Part shown: piece after piece, positions 1 to 12,639 of the stretch
Layout: every line of letters starts with the position of its first letter
How positions within the stretch are numbered: the stretch's first letter is position 1
Assembly: GCF_031755915.1 (NCBI RefSeq)
Contig: NC_083383.1
Span: 26,576,501-26,640,500, forward strand
Reading direction: 5' to 3'
Origin: Ziziphus jujuba
Lineage: Eukaryota; Streptophyta; Magnoliopsida; Rosales; Rhamnaceae
Length of the DNA stretch: 64,000 bases
Made by a program: the position numbers and the translations under genes
Notes under the pieces: model-generated
What the model was told of the DNA's origin: nothing
The model's database searches: none
Seen by the model: only the letters and a program-made list of their open reading frames with translations

Positions 1-639
1 TTACCAAAGGCTTAAAATTTCTTAGGTGTAATTGGCTACTTATAGATTGCTTTAGATATTGATTGAAATGGGCTCGCATATTTCAGAAAGCCATTATTAT
101 TACAGAAACTATACCTAAAGTTTGCTTGGCTCCTGAAATTCACCTGCCCACTTCAACCAATATCTCAAAATCTCTAATCTGCTATTCATATCTGTAAAAG
201 CTTTCAAATAATATTTTAAACATTTTGAAATTGTTCAAGAGAGTTTGATAGAAAATATTGGGAAAAAAATAGAATACTTTATATAATATGATATTAGGAA
301 AAATGATCACTTGTAATATAGGCTCTGAATTAAGTTACAAAGGATAATATAAGAATAAACAAAAGGTTAATCTAGAAAAGCAAATTAGCGGACATAAAAT
401 AACAATTTTTTACACTTAACAGACCAAATTTAATTTTCAGGTGGTTAGTCTTGTAAGTTCGGCCTTAAGCTTCCCAAATGCTTATTGCTTTTACAAGCAA
501 TGAAATCATGATTAACTTGTTAGATTTTTGAATGTATTTGTCTGTTAGAATAAATATCAGCTGGTTGTCACAGCTATTCTTTCTTAAATCTGTCTAAAAT
601 ATACATATTTCAATAATATGGTTGTGGAATTTTTGACAG

Positions 640-1214
640 AATTTCATGCTTTCTGCGTGGATTCTTGGCTTACAACATGGAGGACCTTTTGCCCAGTTTG
701 CAAGCGTGATGCAAGAACTAACATAGGTGATCCAACAGCTTCGGAATCCACACCATTGCTCTCATCCAATGCTGGTTCTATTGCTTCATCCTCCGTAGTA
801 TCGTCATTGAGATCTTCGTTAGCATCATCATCAGCCATACAAATAGCTCCAGCAACATCACGTTCACCTTCAGTTTCTCGTCCTTACTCTCTTGCTAGCA
901 CTCCTTATGTGCAGCAGTCTCTTAGGTCCTATCACCAATTGCCTTCCTTGAGTGCGAGCAGAAGTTCAGTAGATCTCCAGAATGCATCTTCGCAAAGATC
1001 TCATGCCCCCCATTTGGTTTCCGGCCACTCCTTGGGTTACCCTTCTTTATCGTCCCTTAACTCCAGATACTTGTATCCATATATTCCAAGCCCTAGCAAT
1101 GCCTCACCGAGCTTTGTCAGTTCTTCGAGCCATCACCACAACCCGCTGCATTGTAGTGAGTCAGCTGCGAGTTTTTCTCCTTTTGCTTCAGCTCAATCTC
1201 TTCCAGAATGCTGA
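640..1214 (+). CDS. RMR-type (PA-TM-RING) vacuolar sorting receptor-like protein, last exon
   Basis: Only the last exon is in the window; bases 1-639 look like the preceding intron, ending in the acceptor AG at 638-639. The exon supplies the second half of a RING-H2 finger (FHAFCVDSW followed by CPVCKRDART), then a Ser-rich tail of about 170 residues containing ESTPLLSS and many S/P/H runs, with stop TGA at 1212-1214. This RING half plus the long Ser-rich C-terminus is typical of plant RMR (ReMembR-H2) proteins. These are type I membrane proteins with a luminal PA domain, one TM helix and a cytosolic RING-H2, linked to sorting to protein storage vacuoles and autophagy-related trafficking. The PA and TM parts must lie upstream of base 1. 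A generic PA-TM-RING E3 ligase is the alternative. The splice phase (one base of the Lys codon in the earlier exon) is inferred. Confidence 0.85.
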
Positions 1215-1613
1215 TTCAAAATATAGAATGTGATGTGATTCACTTTGTCACAGTCGGTAAGTAGAAGGTGAAACTTGACATGTTTTAGACCACCTCTGGT
1301 TTATACCACATGTTCCCTGGTTTCATCTGATGCAGTTGCTTGCTTATGGAGTTTGATATGAAATACGACCTGTTGCCAACTGGATTGTACATTGTAGCTT
1401 TAAAATTGTCATTGATTTTGATTTTCCAGTGATCTCTGTGCGTCTTACATCCGATGTATATTAAGTAATGTCAAAAAGTTACAGAATTTGATGTTGCTGC
1501 TTTGAATTTTTTCAAAATTTATATCGTCGTTGACTTTGGTGCATATAGTGTTACTAACATGACTGCTATTTGTATTGGAGTATAGTTTTTTCAATTTTTA
1601 CTTTATGTTTATG

Positions 1614-1619
1614 AATAAA
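1614..1619 (+). terminator. Probable polyadenylation signal of the RMR-like gene
   Basis: AATAAA lies 400 bases after the stop codon, in a T-rich stretch typical of a plant 3' UTR. Bases 1215 to about 1640 are read as the 3' UTR. The exact cleavage site cannot be seen. Confidence 0.45.
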
Positions 1620-1640
1620 GACTTCTCATTCTTCCTCTTC

Positions 1641-3270
1641 TGGTTTTCGTTCCAAAGGGGGTATTTTTTGCTGCAAAGGAAAAATAAGAGCATTTCCATT
1701 AAAAATATGGATGGTTAAAATTAATATATTATAAGAGCAATAGACATTATTTAAAAAAAATAAATAAATAAACCTTCAACGTAACATTTAGAATGAATGT
1801 CAAGTTGATATGGATTATATCTTTTTCAAATTAATTACTTTAATAGGTTCTTTCTAACATGGAAAATTTTTTTTTTAAAGCAAAATTTTCTTTACAAAGT
1901 TAATTTTTTTGAAAAAGAAAAATAAAATAAAATATGTGATTAATTAATAATTATCAATAATCTTTTCTTATACTATAATTGAGAATAATTTTTAAATTGA
2001 TTGTATATCTATACCAATATTACTGTATATAACACATAGATATCAATTTACATTCTCCATTAAAGATGTTTTAAAAGTACTAAACTATGAAACAACCAAA
2101 GACATTAGGTTATATAAAGGTTTTGCCGTTTGGTTGGTGTCATTCTTGAAGGAAATCCAGGATTAATCTAAGACAAAATTATAAGTGTGAAAAAAGTTTT
2201 AATTAAGAAATATGTGAGTTGGGAGCAAAACCTAAATTATTAAAGTATTGTCAATACAGTTGCTAAATTGACCATAAAAAGTTGGTGTCTAAAATTGATA
2301 AACCAATCAGTGTCAGTTGTTTGTAGTATATTACGTACAACTACATTATTGTTTATGGCAATTTTACCTAAATTTTTAAAACACATAAAAATTTTATATT
2401 GCATTTCAAGGGAAAAAAATAAAAATTCTGCTTTGCCTTTAATATTTCAACATTTTTATATTTTATCCTTATATGGACTTAGCATAATATCCCCCAAAAT
2501 ATTTTAACATAATTTTTAACTACTAAATCATATGAATAAAAATGAAACAAAATTTTCATTATTATTATACTCTGTTCGGAAAATCAAAATATTTATTTTA
2601 CGTATATTTTAATAGTTTAAAAAATGAGAATCATTCTATATGCATTTTAATAGTTAAAAAGTTTAGGGGTTAAAGATTTTGAATTGATATTGCAACGTTG
2701 ATAAATATTAATAGACATTGCTGCTAAATTGGATACTACAAGAGTAAAATGTAAAATTACTAAAACCAATAGAAAAAGCACCAAATAGAAAACCCTTTTT
2801 AAAAATATGCAAGCCGAAAACCGTTTAAAAAAAACAATAATGCTAGAAAAATAAAAAAATTTCAGCAAAATTCTTAATTAAATAACATAGTATTTGATAT
2901 GATCATTTATTATTGGATGGAAATTAATAATATTTTTTTATTATAGAAGATAAAAATCAATAAAAAAATACCAACTCATTAGCAATCAAAATTTTAATTT
3001 ATAAATTTGATAAGAGTAAAATTACTTTTAAAAAATACAACGCTAAACACTATAGTCATGTTTGGTGAGTGGACTGGACAAAACCGGAATGGAATTAAAA
3101 TAATCCCAAACTCACGTTTGGTGCAAGCGTTACAGGGGATCCTCATATCCGGGATAGGAAAAATCCATCCAAATAGAGTAGTCTTCTTCTCCGCGTGGAA
3201 ATCCAATCACCAAAAACCAATAGAAAAAGCACCAAACAGAACCCTGTGGGGGATGTAAACCGAAGCAACC
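1641..3270. other. AT-rich intergenic region between the RMR-like gene and ATG10
   Basis: No credible coding signal: the short ORFs here are lysine/phenylalanine/isoleucine-rich products of AT-rich DNA. The only structure is a repeated 24-mer (2762-2785 and 3213-3236) and a more GC-rich patch at about 3055-3200. That patch has phrases such as TGTTTGGTG, GGACTGG and CCGGGATAGG that resemble Harbinger subterminal DNA elsewhere in the window. The last 200 bases should hold the ATG10 promoter and 5' UTR. Confidence 0.5.
2762..3236 (+). repeat. Dispersed direct repeat (24-mer) flanking the block just upstream of ATG10
   Basis: An identical 24-base string (starting AAAACCAATAG and ending CACCAAA) is at 2762-2785 and 3213-3236, and similarity continues a few bases further (AGAAAACCC versus AGAACCC). 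The second copy ends 34 bases before the ATG10 start codon. The roughly 430 bases between them may be an insertion or part of a duplicated 5' flank. Confidence 0.7.
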
Positions 3271-5284
3271 ATGGATGTTTCTTCATGGGATGGAACACTC
3301 TCGCCTCATGAATTCTCCATTGCTGCTCGCACTCTTGCCCATGAATGGAAAAGATTCAATCCAGCTTTCCCTCCATGGACATGGGTTCCTAGTCAAAATC
3401 GTCTTGGTCTTGCTTCTCATAATGTTTGTTACTTGGTCTCTGTACCTCTGTGACAAAAAGCAATTTTTTTTTTTTTTCTTTTCATGTGGAAATAAATCTC
3501 AATATTTTCTTTCTCTCTCTCAGGTTGATGGATACTTAACACTGGAGAAGCTCTGCATTCATGGAGGTCCAAGTGAAATCCATATGCCTTCTCAGGTTTC
3601 AATGGTGGATTGTCAGTTCTTCTAAGAGCTAGTTTTTTGTTTTTGCCTTTTGGGTTTTTCCAAAAGTAATAACTTAGGTAACTTTATTACAGGAAGAAAA
3701 GGTTTATGAGGAAATATACACTGAAAAAGAGGAACTTTCTGATAATGCCACTCTGGTGTGTACAATATTACAAGTGCTTTAATTGTTTTAGTTGGGTTTG
3801 TTTTACTCAAATCTTGGAGCGTGATTGTATTGTATCCTTAATACATTTTTCATTCTCTTTTTTGTTTGCAAGGTTGAGAGCAATAGCTGTGAATTGCATT
3901 TTTATGATTTCCATATAGTGTACAGTGCTGCATATCGGGTTCCTGTGCTATATTTCCGTGTCTACAGCATTGGTATGCTAATCTCTTTGAGTCTGTAGAA
4001 CTTGGGTAGCTTGTTCTTCATATTTGGTTAAAGATTATTTTGAACTTGGATTGTGTGTGAACGTGATTGGTTTATTCTGGTTAAGTAAACATGGGCATAT
4101 TTTTTTTTATTTATATGCTAATTTATCCGTGTCCAGCAATTGAGGTGGTAATAGTTTGTACTTCTATGCTTTATAGATGGACAACCTTTGGTGTTGGATG
4201 AATTGAAAGACCTTCCTGCGTGCTCAGAAAAGTTGCTGCTGGAATCAAAATGGACATTTATAACCCAAGAGGTGCATTTCTCTTATCCTTTTTTTGTCAT
4301 TTGTTTGATTCTGTTTCTCTTCGTAGTTTTAGATGCAGTGAAGTTAGATACATATCTCTTTGTAACAGCTTCCTTCAATGTAAAGCTTATGTTGCAAATA
4401 GGAAGATTAAGCAGCATGGATTCAAATTCTGAGTGATTCCACCGTGGCTCTGACTTTTAGCGTTCTCGATTCATATAGGATACTCATGTAGTTAACATTA
4501 CAACAAGTGCCAAAGAAAAGTGCGTTTATGCTTTAAAACAATACTCATCAACAATGGAATAGGTTTTATCATATGACAGTAGCTGATGTGTAACAAAAGA
4601 AGCTTTACTTGTATATACAAACACGAGAAAGAGATGTATTTTCCATTTCAATGGGATTACTTTGATGAAACTTAATACCATATATCTGCTTTGTGATCAA
4701 TTTTATGATATTTTCTAAAATCTGGAAAGCTGGGTTAAAAACATTTTAAACTTGTAAGTTCCATTGGGGTACTTCTTTCATGTCACCAATTTGATAACCA
4801 AAGCAGGCCAACATCATTTCAACTTAGTAGGTGATTTCTTTTTTTATAGAAAACTGTGTGCTCCAACCATTTTTTGAATAATGGGTTCCTTAGATCACTG
4901 GTCACATTGTGAAGGATCTTTCTAATTGCTGTTAGTTTTGGATGGTATGCATGTTTATTTCTTGCTAAACTTGTCATGTGCAGTCAAATATATTTTTAAG
5001 AGATGCATATTTTATGAAACTGTAATTGTGCTTTTTATCAATTTTAGGAGCATCCACACTTGAACAGACCATGGTACATGCTACATCCATGTGGAACAAG
5101 CGAGTGGATGAAGCTGCTTTTCAGCAGTGACGCTTCTCTGGCCAAAAAGGGAGTAGTTGTTGAACTATACCTTGTTTCGTGGCTCTCAGTTGTTGGGCAA
5201 GTGGTTGGCCTTACCATCCCATTTGAATTACTTAATTGTCTCAAATCATCGTTGTTAAGTTGCTGCAAACAAGATGCTGGATAA
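3271..5284 (+). CDS. ATG10: ATG10, E2-like enzyme that conjugates ATG12 to ATG5
   Basis: Six exons: 3271-3423, 3524-3595, 3693-3755, 3873-3972, 4177-4271 and 5048-5284 (stop TAA), giving 239 residues; the plant family is usually about 225. ATG10 accepts ATG12 from the E1 ATG7 and attaches it to ATG5 in the cytosol, a step needed for autophagosome expansion. The strongest evidence is the last exon, where HPHLNRPWYMLHPC carries the catalytic Cys (about C176) in the family's HPC motif, followed by GTSEWMKLL and a conserved WLSVVGQVVGL strand. VDGYLTLE and YRVPVLYFRVYS are also typical of the E2-like fold. The start ATG gives the normal N-terminus. The exon 1 donor (AAT|GTTTGT) is the least certain junction; all other junctions are in phase with good GT/AG. 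The gene looks intact and ends 273 bases before the convergent methyltransferase gene. Confidence 0.93.
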
Positions 5285-5557
5285 CAAACTGCTTTGAATG
5301 GATAAAACATCTTCTTGGAGCAGCGGTTTCTCAGATTGTTCAAATATTGCTTATACATTACAACCGGCTGTCACATTCTTCTATCTAATTTTGTCGGTGG
5401 ATGGACCCTTCTGTCACTTTATACTCTGTAAATACACTGCAATAAGATCGAGGATATAACCAAGAAACAGAGATGCAATAAGTTCCCCTCACCCAAAATT
5501 TCATGTCCAAAGTCTACCTGGAAATGTAATAGATTTCCCCATAGCTAACATTGATAA
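5285..5557. other. Convergent 3' UTR region of ATG10 and the TlyA-like gene
   Basis: This short spacer must hold both 3' UTRs and polyadenylation sites. No other feature was seen. Confidence 0.4.
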
Positions 5558-8500
5558 TCAGTCTGCAGTTTGCTCAGCTTTCCTAACAAAATGAACAAGG
5601 AATTCTATATTACCCTCTGCACCCTTGAGAGGAGACTCTATCCATCCTTTGCAGCAGAATCCAAAATTCTCTACACCCTTTATAATCTTTTCAAGAACCT
5701 GCACAATAGAATCCTATAATATCATAAATTTATTTCATCAATTTACAAGCCAAAAAAGTTAAAAGTAGAAGCATGAAGGTGCAAATTAATAAAGTGTTTG
5801 CTTGATGCTCAAATTAGTTTTAATTGAAAAACTAAAACTCATAGGCATCCATGAGTCATTTGATGCAAATATAAACATGTTTAAATGGAGAAAAAATGGA
5901 GTCAATTTGCTTGTTTAGTCCTATCAAATGCCTTATTTGAGGAAATATGAGGGCAAGTAAATCATATTTGCAACCTAAGCATCTGAAATTTCCTACTGAA
6001 CATTAGTAAAGTAACAAATTTAGGAAAATGTAAATTTGACTTCGATAATCATGTTGCAATATTGCGAAGCAGTTCGGCCTAATCAGATAAAACAGTTGAA
6101 GGCTTCATATACTCATTCAATGAGGATAAATAACAGTATTTGTGGATGAGAAGCTCTAAAAAAGATGCATAAAATCATTGTTTCCTCACAGGTGTTGTGC
6201 TGAATGAATGATTAGAAAATAACAATAAAAAATAGAAGCAAGTACATACCTCTTGGTGAACGAGTGGATCTCTTACAATCCCACCACCACCAACCTACAA
6301 CAAAAATGGAACGCTAAATTTATGAATAAATGCTCTTGTACGTAATGAAGTATGGTGACCTTTCGCTTGTTTCTAAAATATGACCATGCATACATAAGAA
6401 CCCATTATAGACAAAAGTAATATATCATTTGAATCTTTTGTACCTTAAAAATGTAATACAAGTTATTATAAAAAGTTGAGTTAGAAGAAACTCCAAGATA
6501 GAGACCAATTAAGATCTCACTAACCTTTATGGAAGTATTACATCTAGTAAGGATTCCTTACACCAGAATTGCATAAACACATGCAAAGAATATTATAAGT
6601 CACTCGAAACATAAGAGAAAGAGACTGCTTATCCCACACATATGTAAAAGTTAAAGTGGATGATAGTAAGTGTAAAACTCATATTAGTTTTATCTTAATC
6701 CACCAATAATAGAAGGGTAAGCTATACTAAGTTGCTATGTTTCTAACATTCCTCCTTTGTTGGATAAAAAGTAGAAGGGTAAGGAATCCTCTATATTTCT
6801 TAAGAGAATTTGCTTAAAAAAATTTAAGCTTCTTACCTGTGATCTGCGAGCTTCAAATTGAGGTTTAACCAAAGTAATTAATGTTGCCTCATCATTCATT
6901 ACTTTTACTACAGCAGGCATGACCTGATTCCAAAATAAATAAAGAAATAAAGAAATAAAGATCATAACAGAGGGGAATGGTATGCAAGTTTGATCAGCAT
7001 TGCAAAAGCTTGAAATAGATAATAACGACAATGATAAGTTCTCCAAATCTTTATGTCTCCTAGCATTTTCATTTTTTCTTAATCTTTCTTGGTGGTGCGA
7101 GGAGGGAGGGGGATAGTTCTATAACATCAAAAAATGCGATCAAAGAAGTAAGAATCCTTCAAATATAAATAATCTAACGGAGGATTATATAATTATAACC
7201 ATAAAATTTCTTCTGAAGTCCCATGTTCAATCCTGGGCTAAGCAAAAAAACGAAATCCTTGCAATTTTTCAGAAACTTTGCAAAAATGAAGGGAGAAATT
7301 GAAATCAATAAACAGATAGCAACAATTAAAGCTACCATTTTTTGAAGGCTTACCAAAAGAATAGAGATGAATGAAAGGTCCAGAGTCACCAAATCAACTT
7401 TTTGAGGGAGTGCAGAAAGGTATCTTAAATTTGTCCGTTCTATAACACAGACTCGTTCATCTCGTCGAATTTTGTCTGCCACCTAATGAAAGTATGATTC
7501 ATAAGCAACAGAGAAGCACAATAATAAGCAATGCAAAGTAGACCATGGAACTTCATCTGGTATGCTTCCCTATCTGTGCAAGTATAAAAGCAGCATCTAT
7601 GTAGGAAAAGATGAGGTTTAAATATACACATAACCTAATTCAAGTAATAGGTGTTTTACCTGCCCATAACCTACGTCAACTCCATAAACAAGTGATGCAC
7701 CATACTGAAGCAAACAGTCAGTAAATCCTCCTGTGGACAACCCTGAATCAAGAGCTACTTTTCCAGAAACATCAATGTCCAACTTTTCAATGGCAGCTTC
7801 TAACTTGTGTCCCGCTCTGAATGAATGAATGAACAGCATAAAAATATTAATATTACTAGTCTCATCAATATTAATGTGGAAATCAGACTTCACAGAACAA
7901 AAGTTCATGGATTGTTATAAGAAGTAATCACCTACATACATATTTTGGGATTTCAGCCATTATCTCTACAACAGCTTTATCTGAGATAGGTGTTCCAGCT
8001 TTGTTGACCACCTTTCCATCCACAAATACTTTGCCTGCATTACTAGATCTGTCAGAGACAGAAAACATAAATGCAGATGGAGGATTTTTTACTCCATGTC
8101 TTTGGATGTGCTATTTGTCACTGATGGTAAACACCAATAACAGGGCAGCTTATATAACAACCATCAAATGGTATTCATCTTACACCCTCTCAGAAGTGGG
8201 ACCACCACCACAGGTAGCCACATCGCTGATACCTCATCACCAGTACTAACAAATAATATTTTTTAAATCCGTATCAATCAGAACATAGCCTTAGCTAATG
8301 AGAGTGCTTAGTATTGTGAAAGACAAAATCTAAACAGAAAAAAAACAAAATCAGAAAACAAAACAATCAAAGTCTAGTGTTATGTATAGCTGAAAACTGT
8401 AGACAACTCGACAATATATGCGTATTTTCCCTTCCACTGTTTGATAATCAATCAAATAGCTCACCTTGTAATATCCATGACTGTATGAATGTCCGGCTGT

Positions 8501-9269
8501 ATTGTTGAAACCTTTCCACGCATATCTCATCAAGCCTCCTTTTCCTGAAACTTTCAATAGTCAGACACAAACACAATTCAATCAAAGATAATACAATCTT
8601 AACATAAATGGGTTATGTATAGAAACAGTGATTATTGCGCGCCTTCATATGTTTACTTACACAACCCATTTGCTACAAATGGTTTTTCCAGTTCAGTTTT
8701 CTATACATCATTTATAAGCCTTACAGAAAAATGCTCATCTCAGCTCAAACTTTCAAAATACAAGACCATCTGATGCATTTTCTACTAGAACGATAAAAAC
8801 TTGAACATAGGCCACAAAAACCTTACTTCTTGGATGCTTGAACTTTTGCCAACTTCACAACGGCAAAGCTTCTACAGGGACTACGCATCTGGGCTCCAAC
8901 CCATCTCACTGGAAACAGAAACATAACAAAAAATAATCAAACTGTTAGAGCAAAAAGCGGAAATTTTTGTGAGAGACATGACATTAAGGAATAAGGGGTT
9001 TCAATTTTGAACCCCATTTGGCCAATTTCCATCCAGGACTCCATCAATACCTGGAAACCCAGGAGGCCAACAGGTGTTTGTGAAAATTCCTAACCGAGTC
9101 TTTTTCAAAGTTACATACGACAAACCATAAAACAGATAAAGAGAAGGAAGAGATACACACCGGAGAGCTTATTAAAGTAGGAAAGAGAATAAGAAAAGTA
9201 AGTTGAGCTGGTAATGGAACTGCGCGAGATGATGATGTCGTTGGGAAGCTTCAGAAGCCGTAGAGCCAT
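5558..9269 (-). CDS. TlyA-like rRNA (2'-O) methyltransferase with S4 domain, organelle-targeted
   Basis: Nine exons on the minus strand: 9161-9269, 8827-8908, 8465-8544, 7932-8034, 7660-7816, 7354-7482, 6837-6923, 6250-6294 and 5558-5698 (stop TGA), all in phase, 310 residues. Residues 1 to about 60 are Ser/Arg-rich and poor in acidic residues, like a transit peptide. An S4 RNA-binding domain follows (about 64-120, KRRLDEIC...SRTFIQSWILQGKVFVDG). Then comes an FtsJ/RrmJ-type Rossmann fold with the SAM-binding loop LDSGLSTGGFTD at D148, LDLSFIS at D212 and VKPQFEARR at K240. This is the bacterial TlyA/YqxC 'hemolysin A' family, which methylates 16S/23S rRNA riboses. The plant member is expected to act on plastid or mitochondrial rRNA; target and organelle are inferred. 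The old 'hemolysin' label is misleading, and this is not a toxin gene. The gene appears intact. Confidence 0.92.
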
Positions 9270-9458
9270 TGTTGGCCAGCAAACGACAACAATTATCTTC
9301 TGAGCCTCAGCCTTTCCTCACAGGCTGTGTTTCGGAGAGCTGAGTAATTTATTTATTTATTTATTTTTCCATCTTTTACGACACTGTGTCGTTTCAAATG
9401 ATAATTTTCTTAACAAAATATAATGCCACTCTGCCCTCTTTTTGCATAATGAAATGAA
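9270..9458. promoter_or_regulatory. 5' UTR / promoter side of the TlyA-like gene, up to a Harbinger end
   Basis: Contains an (ATTT)n-like run near 9345-9370. Bases about 9430-9458 (GCCACTCTGCCCTCTTTT and following) match the reverse complement of about 38370-38400 at roughly 29 of 34 positions. This places the insertion site of the next unit inside a copy of the repeat at 37292-38430. No clear TATA box was assigned. Confidence 0.4.
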
Positions 9459-9771
9459 GGGGGTGTTTGTTACTTGGGACTGGCAGGACCGGATAGGTTA
9501 TAGTCCCAATTTGGTGTTTGGGAAGGAAAATGGAGGACGGGACACACTTATTCCGTTAATCAAATTATCCGAAACGAAGGGGACAAAACTGACCCACCAA
9601 AACACCTGGGTCACTTTTGTCCTGCCCTCTTTCGATGCTTTCAACCTCTCAGCCTCTCACACAAAGTTGCTTCTGCCGGATCGTTCGCCACTTCTTTTCG
9701 GTTTGAAGCCACAATTCTTAACCTCGAAGACGTTTCCTACCAGCATGCCTTTCTCAACATGAAGCAAAGCA

Positions 9772-11604
9772 ATGCGCAACTTCAACATCTCCATTATCGC
9801 ATTGCTTGAATCCCACCACAAAAGTTGCCATAATATCCTTCATATTCTCAGTTCTGCCATTGTTTCCGGCCATTTCTCCGGCGACCCCTTTGTGTCTAGC
9901 AAACTCCTCCTTCACTCTCACTCCGACGCCGATGATGATGATGATGATGAAGCGGCTTTCGCATTCTCTAAGGCCCTTTTCTTTCACATACAGAACCTAA
10001 ATATCTTCGCCTGGAATTTCATATTCAAGGCCTATTCTCGGAGCTCTTCACCTCAAGAATTGCTCTCTCTTACAATCTCATGCGACGCTGCGATTCTCCT
10101 TTGTTTCCCGACAGCTATTCTTTCCCTTTCCTACTCAAAGCTTGTGGGCGTTGCTTGTTTCCTCAAAAGGGTCAAGAGCTTCATTGCTTGAGCTTCAAAC
10201 TTGGATTTGAGCTCGATGTCTTCGTTCAGAATGGGCTCATTTCCATGTACTCTCTGTGTGGTCTTATGGAGGAAGCTCGAAGAGTTTTCAATTTGCTTCC
10301 GGTTTTTGTTCGCGACGTGGTGTCTTGGAATAGCATCCTTTCTGGGTATTTACAGTGCGAGCGCAATGCGGATTCCTTGAAGGTGTTTGTGGAAATGATG
10401 GAGGATGGTTCGGTGTGGCCTGCTCAGGTGACTTTTGTGGGTGTTCTGACTGCTTGTGCTAGGATTGGATTTCTTGATTTAGGGTGGAAAATCCATGGAT
10501 TAGTTTTAGGAAGTGGACTGGAATTGAATGTCTTCTTGGGTTCATCTTTGATCGATATGTATGCTAAGTGCGGGAAGATGGAGGATGCGAGAAAAGTTTT
10601 CGACGGTATTTCTAACAGAAATGTGGTCTGTTGGATTTCCATGATAGTGGGTTATGCTCAGTCAGATTCATTCAAGGAGGCGATTGAATTGTTCAGAGAG
10701 ATGCAATTACGTGGGGTTGAAGCAGATGCGGCAACAGTTGGCAGTGTTGTATCGGCATGCGGGAATTTAGGGGCATTAAGCCATGGTAGATGGGTGCATA
10801 GCTATTCTGAAAGGTGGGGTTCTTTGATGAGCCTCTCAGTGAAGACTTCTTTGATTGATATGCACTCAAAATGTGGAGATATAGAAAGGGCCCTCCAGAT
10901 TTTCCATGAATTGTCTAACAAAGATGTTATTTCTTGGACTGCTGTGGTTACTGGTCTAACCCTGAATGGGGAGTCCAGGAGGGCTTTGCACTTGTTTTCA
11001 CAAATGGCAATGTCAAGGGATGTCATGCCAAACGAGGTCACTTTTCTGGGAGTATTGTCGGCTTGTAGCCATGGTGGATTTGTAGAATTGGGTTTTGTCT
11101 ATTTCAATGCCATGTCTCAAAGTTGAGCTCACTCCTCGCATAGAACACTATGGTTGTATGGTTGATCTTCTTGGTCGTGCCAATCTTTTAATCGAGGCAG
11201 AAAAGTTTATCAGGGAAATGCCAATTCAACCTGACACAGTTATATGGAGATCCCTGCTCTTTGCATGTAAGACTCACCAGAATATAGAATTGGCAGAGTT
11301 TGCTATGAAGAAAATAGAGGAATTGGAACCAAGGAGATTGGGGGTGCATATTTTGTTGTCAAATATCTATGCTTCAGCATCAAGGTGGAAAGATGTGAAT
11401 AAGTTGAGAAGAGATATGGCTCTCCATGGAAAGCCAAAGCAACCTGGTTGCTCATTTATAGAATTAGAGGGTCTTGTTCATGAATTCTTTGCCGCAGATT
11501 GTTCACATTGCCAAATTGATTCCATATGCAAGACCGTTTATGGAATTAATAAAGTTATACGATTTGAAACATTAGACTTTGATATCTTAAATTGTCAGCA
11601 ATAG
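9772..11604 (+). pseudogene. PLS-class PPR protein (E-type), intronless, with two frameshifts
   Basis: Three consecutive ORFs in different frames make one pentatricopeptide-repeat protein of about 605 residues: 9772 to about 10070, about 10070-11120, and about 11118-11604 (stop TAG). Typical P, L and S motifs recur (DVVSWNSILSGY, NVFLGSSLIDMYAKCG, DVISWTAVVTGL, NEVTFLGVLSACSHGG). The C-terminus has the E/E+ signature (RIEHYGCMVDLLGRA, MPIQPDTVIWRSLLFACK, LLSNIYAS..W) without DYW. Such proteins act in RNA editing or processing in mitochondria or plastids. The first break, in CTCTCTCTTAC near 10070, needs one extra base. The second, near 11118-11124 (TCTCAAAGTTGA), needs two more A's or one fewer base. 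Both lie in short repeats, so assembly error is possible, but two breaks favour a pseudogene. The N-terminus also seems to lack the usual QIH-like segment. A run of Asp (GAT repeats, 9933-9951) is unusual. It sits inside Harbinger-type ends. Confidence 0.8.
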
Positions 11605-12639
11605 TGAGATGATCTTCAAAATTGAGTTCTATTGGATCTTTACAATTACTAGATGATTGTTTTGGAACTAATTTTGTTATCAATATGATCTCACTTGAAA
11701 TTGAAGGATGAAATAATTGTTAGTGGAAAGTTGAGTACAGAAAATCCCCATGGAATGCAAGTGTCACTGGTAGAAATGGAATTATGATAACCCCAGTGGA
11801 AACTATGGTTCAGGTCTCATGCTCATATGAGACGAAAACAATGTTCTGGAAGTCTAGAGAGACATTGACTGGCCACATATGTGTGTCTTGTATTGTAGCT
11901 GTGGTCTAAAGCACTGGAGCTGAAGGGAATAGCAAAGTTTGGCTATGGCCTTGGACTCCAGAAATTTGTCATATTGAGTGCTCAAGTGAGATTGGATTGG
12001 CTAGCAGTTTGGGATGATTGATGAAGAAACCAGAATAAAGAATTTGATATACTAAAGGTATGTATAAAAATTTTACTTCTGTGGAATGGTTATTTAGTTT
12101 ACAAACATAAAGAACAAAATAAGTTACATTGGCCAGTGTGATTAGTTTAGAAGTACTTGCTTTAGGAGATACAAAGACTTGAAAGAATCATATTTTTGTT
12201 CACCAAAGAATATACAAATAGAGAACAAACACCAATCCAGCAGGTGCCCTGCCTGCCGCTCACTATTAGTCCATAAACATTAACAACAACAAAAAAGTGA
12301 TGGGGTGAGGGGTTATTCAAGGGATTCTGTTCTTACTAACATTTTCATTAAGCATTTGACATATTGCAAAAGATTTAACAGTAAAAATAAAGGGCAAAAT
12401 ACATACGACTTTAGTCCTTGCTTGACCATGAGCTAAAAAATGGTATTATGATGTGAATCTATTAGAAGTCAGAAATAGTAATATAAACTGAATAAAATAA
12501 TTGCAGGATGAAAAATAGAAATTGCAATGACCTTCAATAGATAAGCTGAAATTTGTACAATAGAAGTAGTAAAAAAATTATATTAAAATTGTACACTTTT
12601 GAAAGTAAGATTATAAAATAAAAACTATAATTATAAAAT
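11605..12639. other. Non-coding DNA downstream of the PPR sequence
   Basis: No coding or repeat structure recognised. The first few hundred bases may be the PPR 3' UTR. Around 12610-12640 the sequence turns into the AT-rich inner border of a Harbinger 3' end (ATTATAAAATAATCCAATCC), as seen near 36460 in element 2. Confidence 0.4.

Noticed and set aside
3055..3200. Possible separate Harbinger MITE upstream of ATG10
   Set aside because: Some boxes resemble Harbinger subterminal DNA, but no paired TIRs or TTA duplications could be defined.
5044..5358. 104-codon minus-strand ORF
   Set aside because: Antisense shadow of the ATG10 last exon.
5558..9269. Hemolysin/toxin function for the TlyA-like gene
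   Set aside because: The S4 plus FtsJ-type methyltransferase architecture is that of an rRNA methyltransferase; the hemolysin label is historical.
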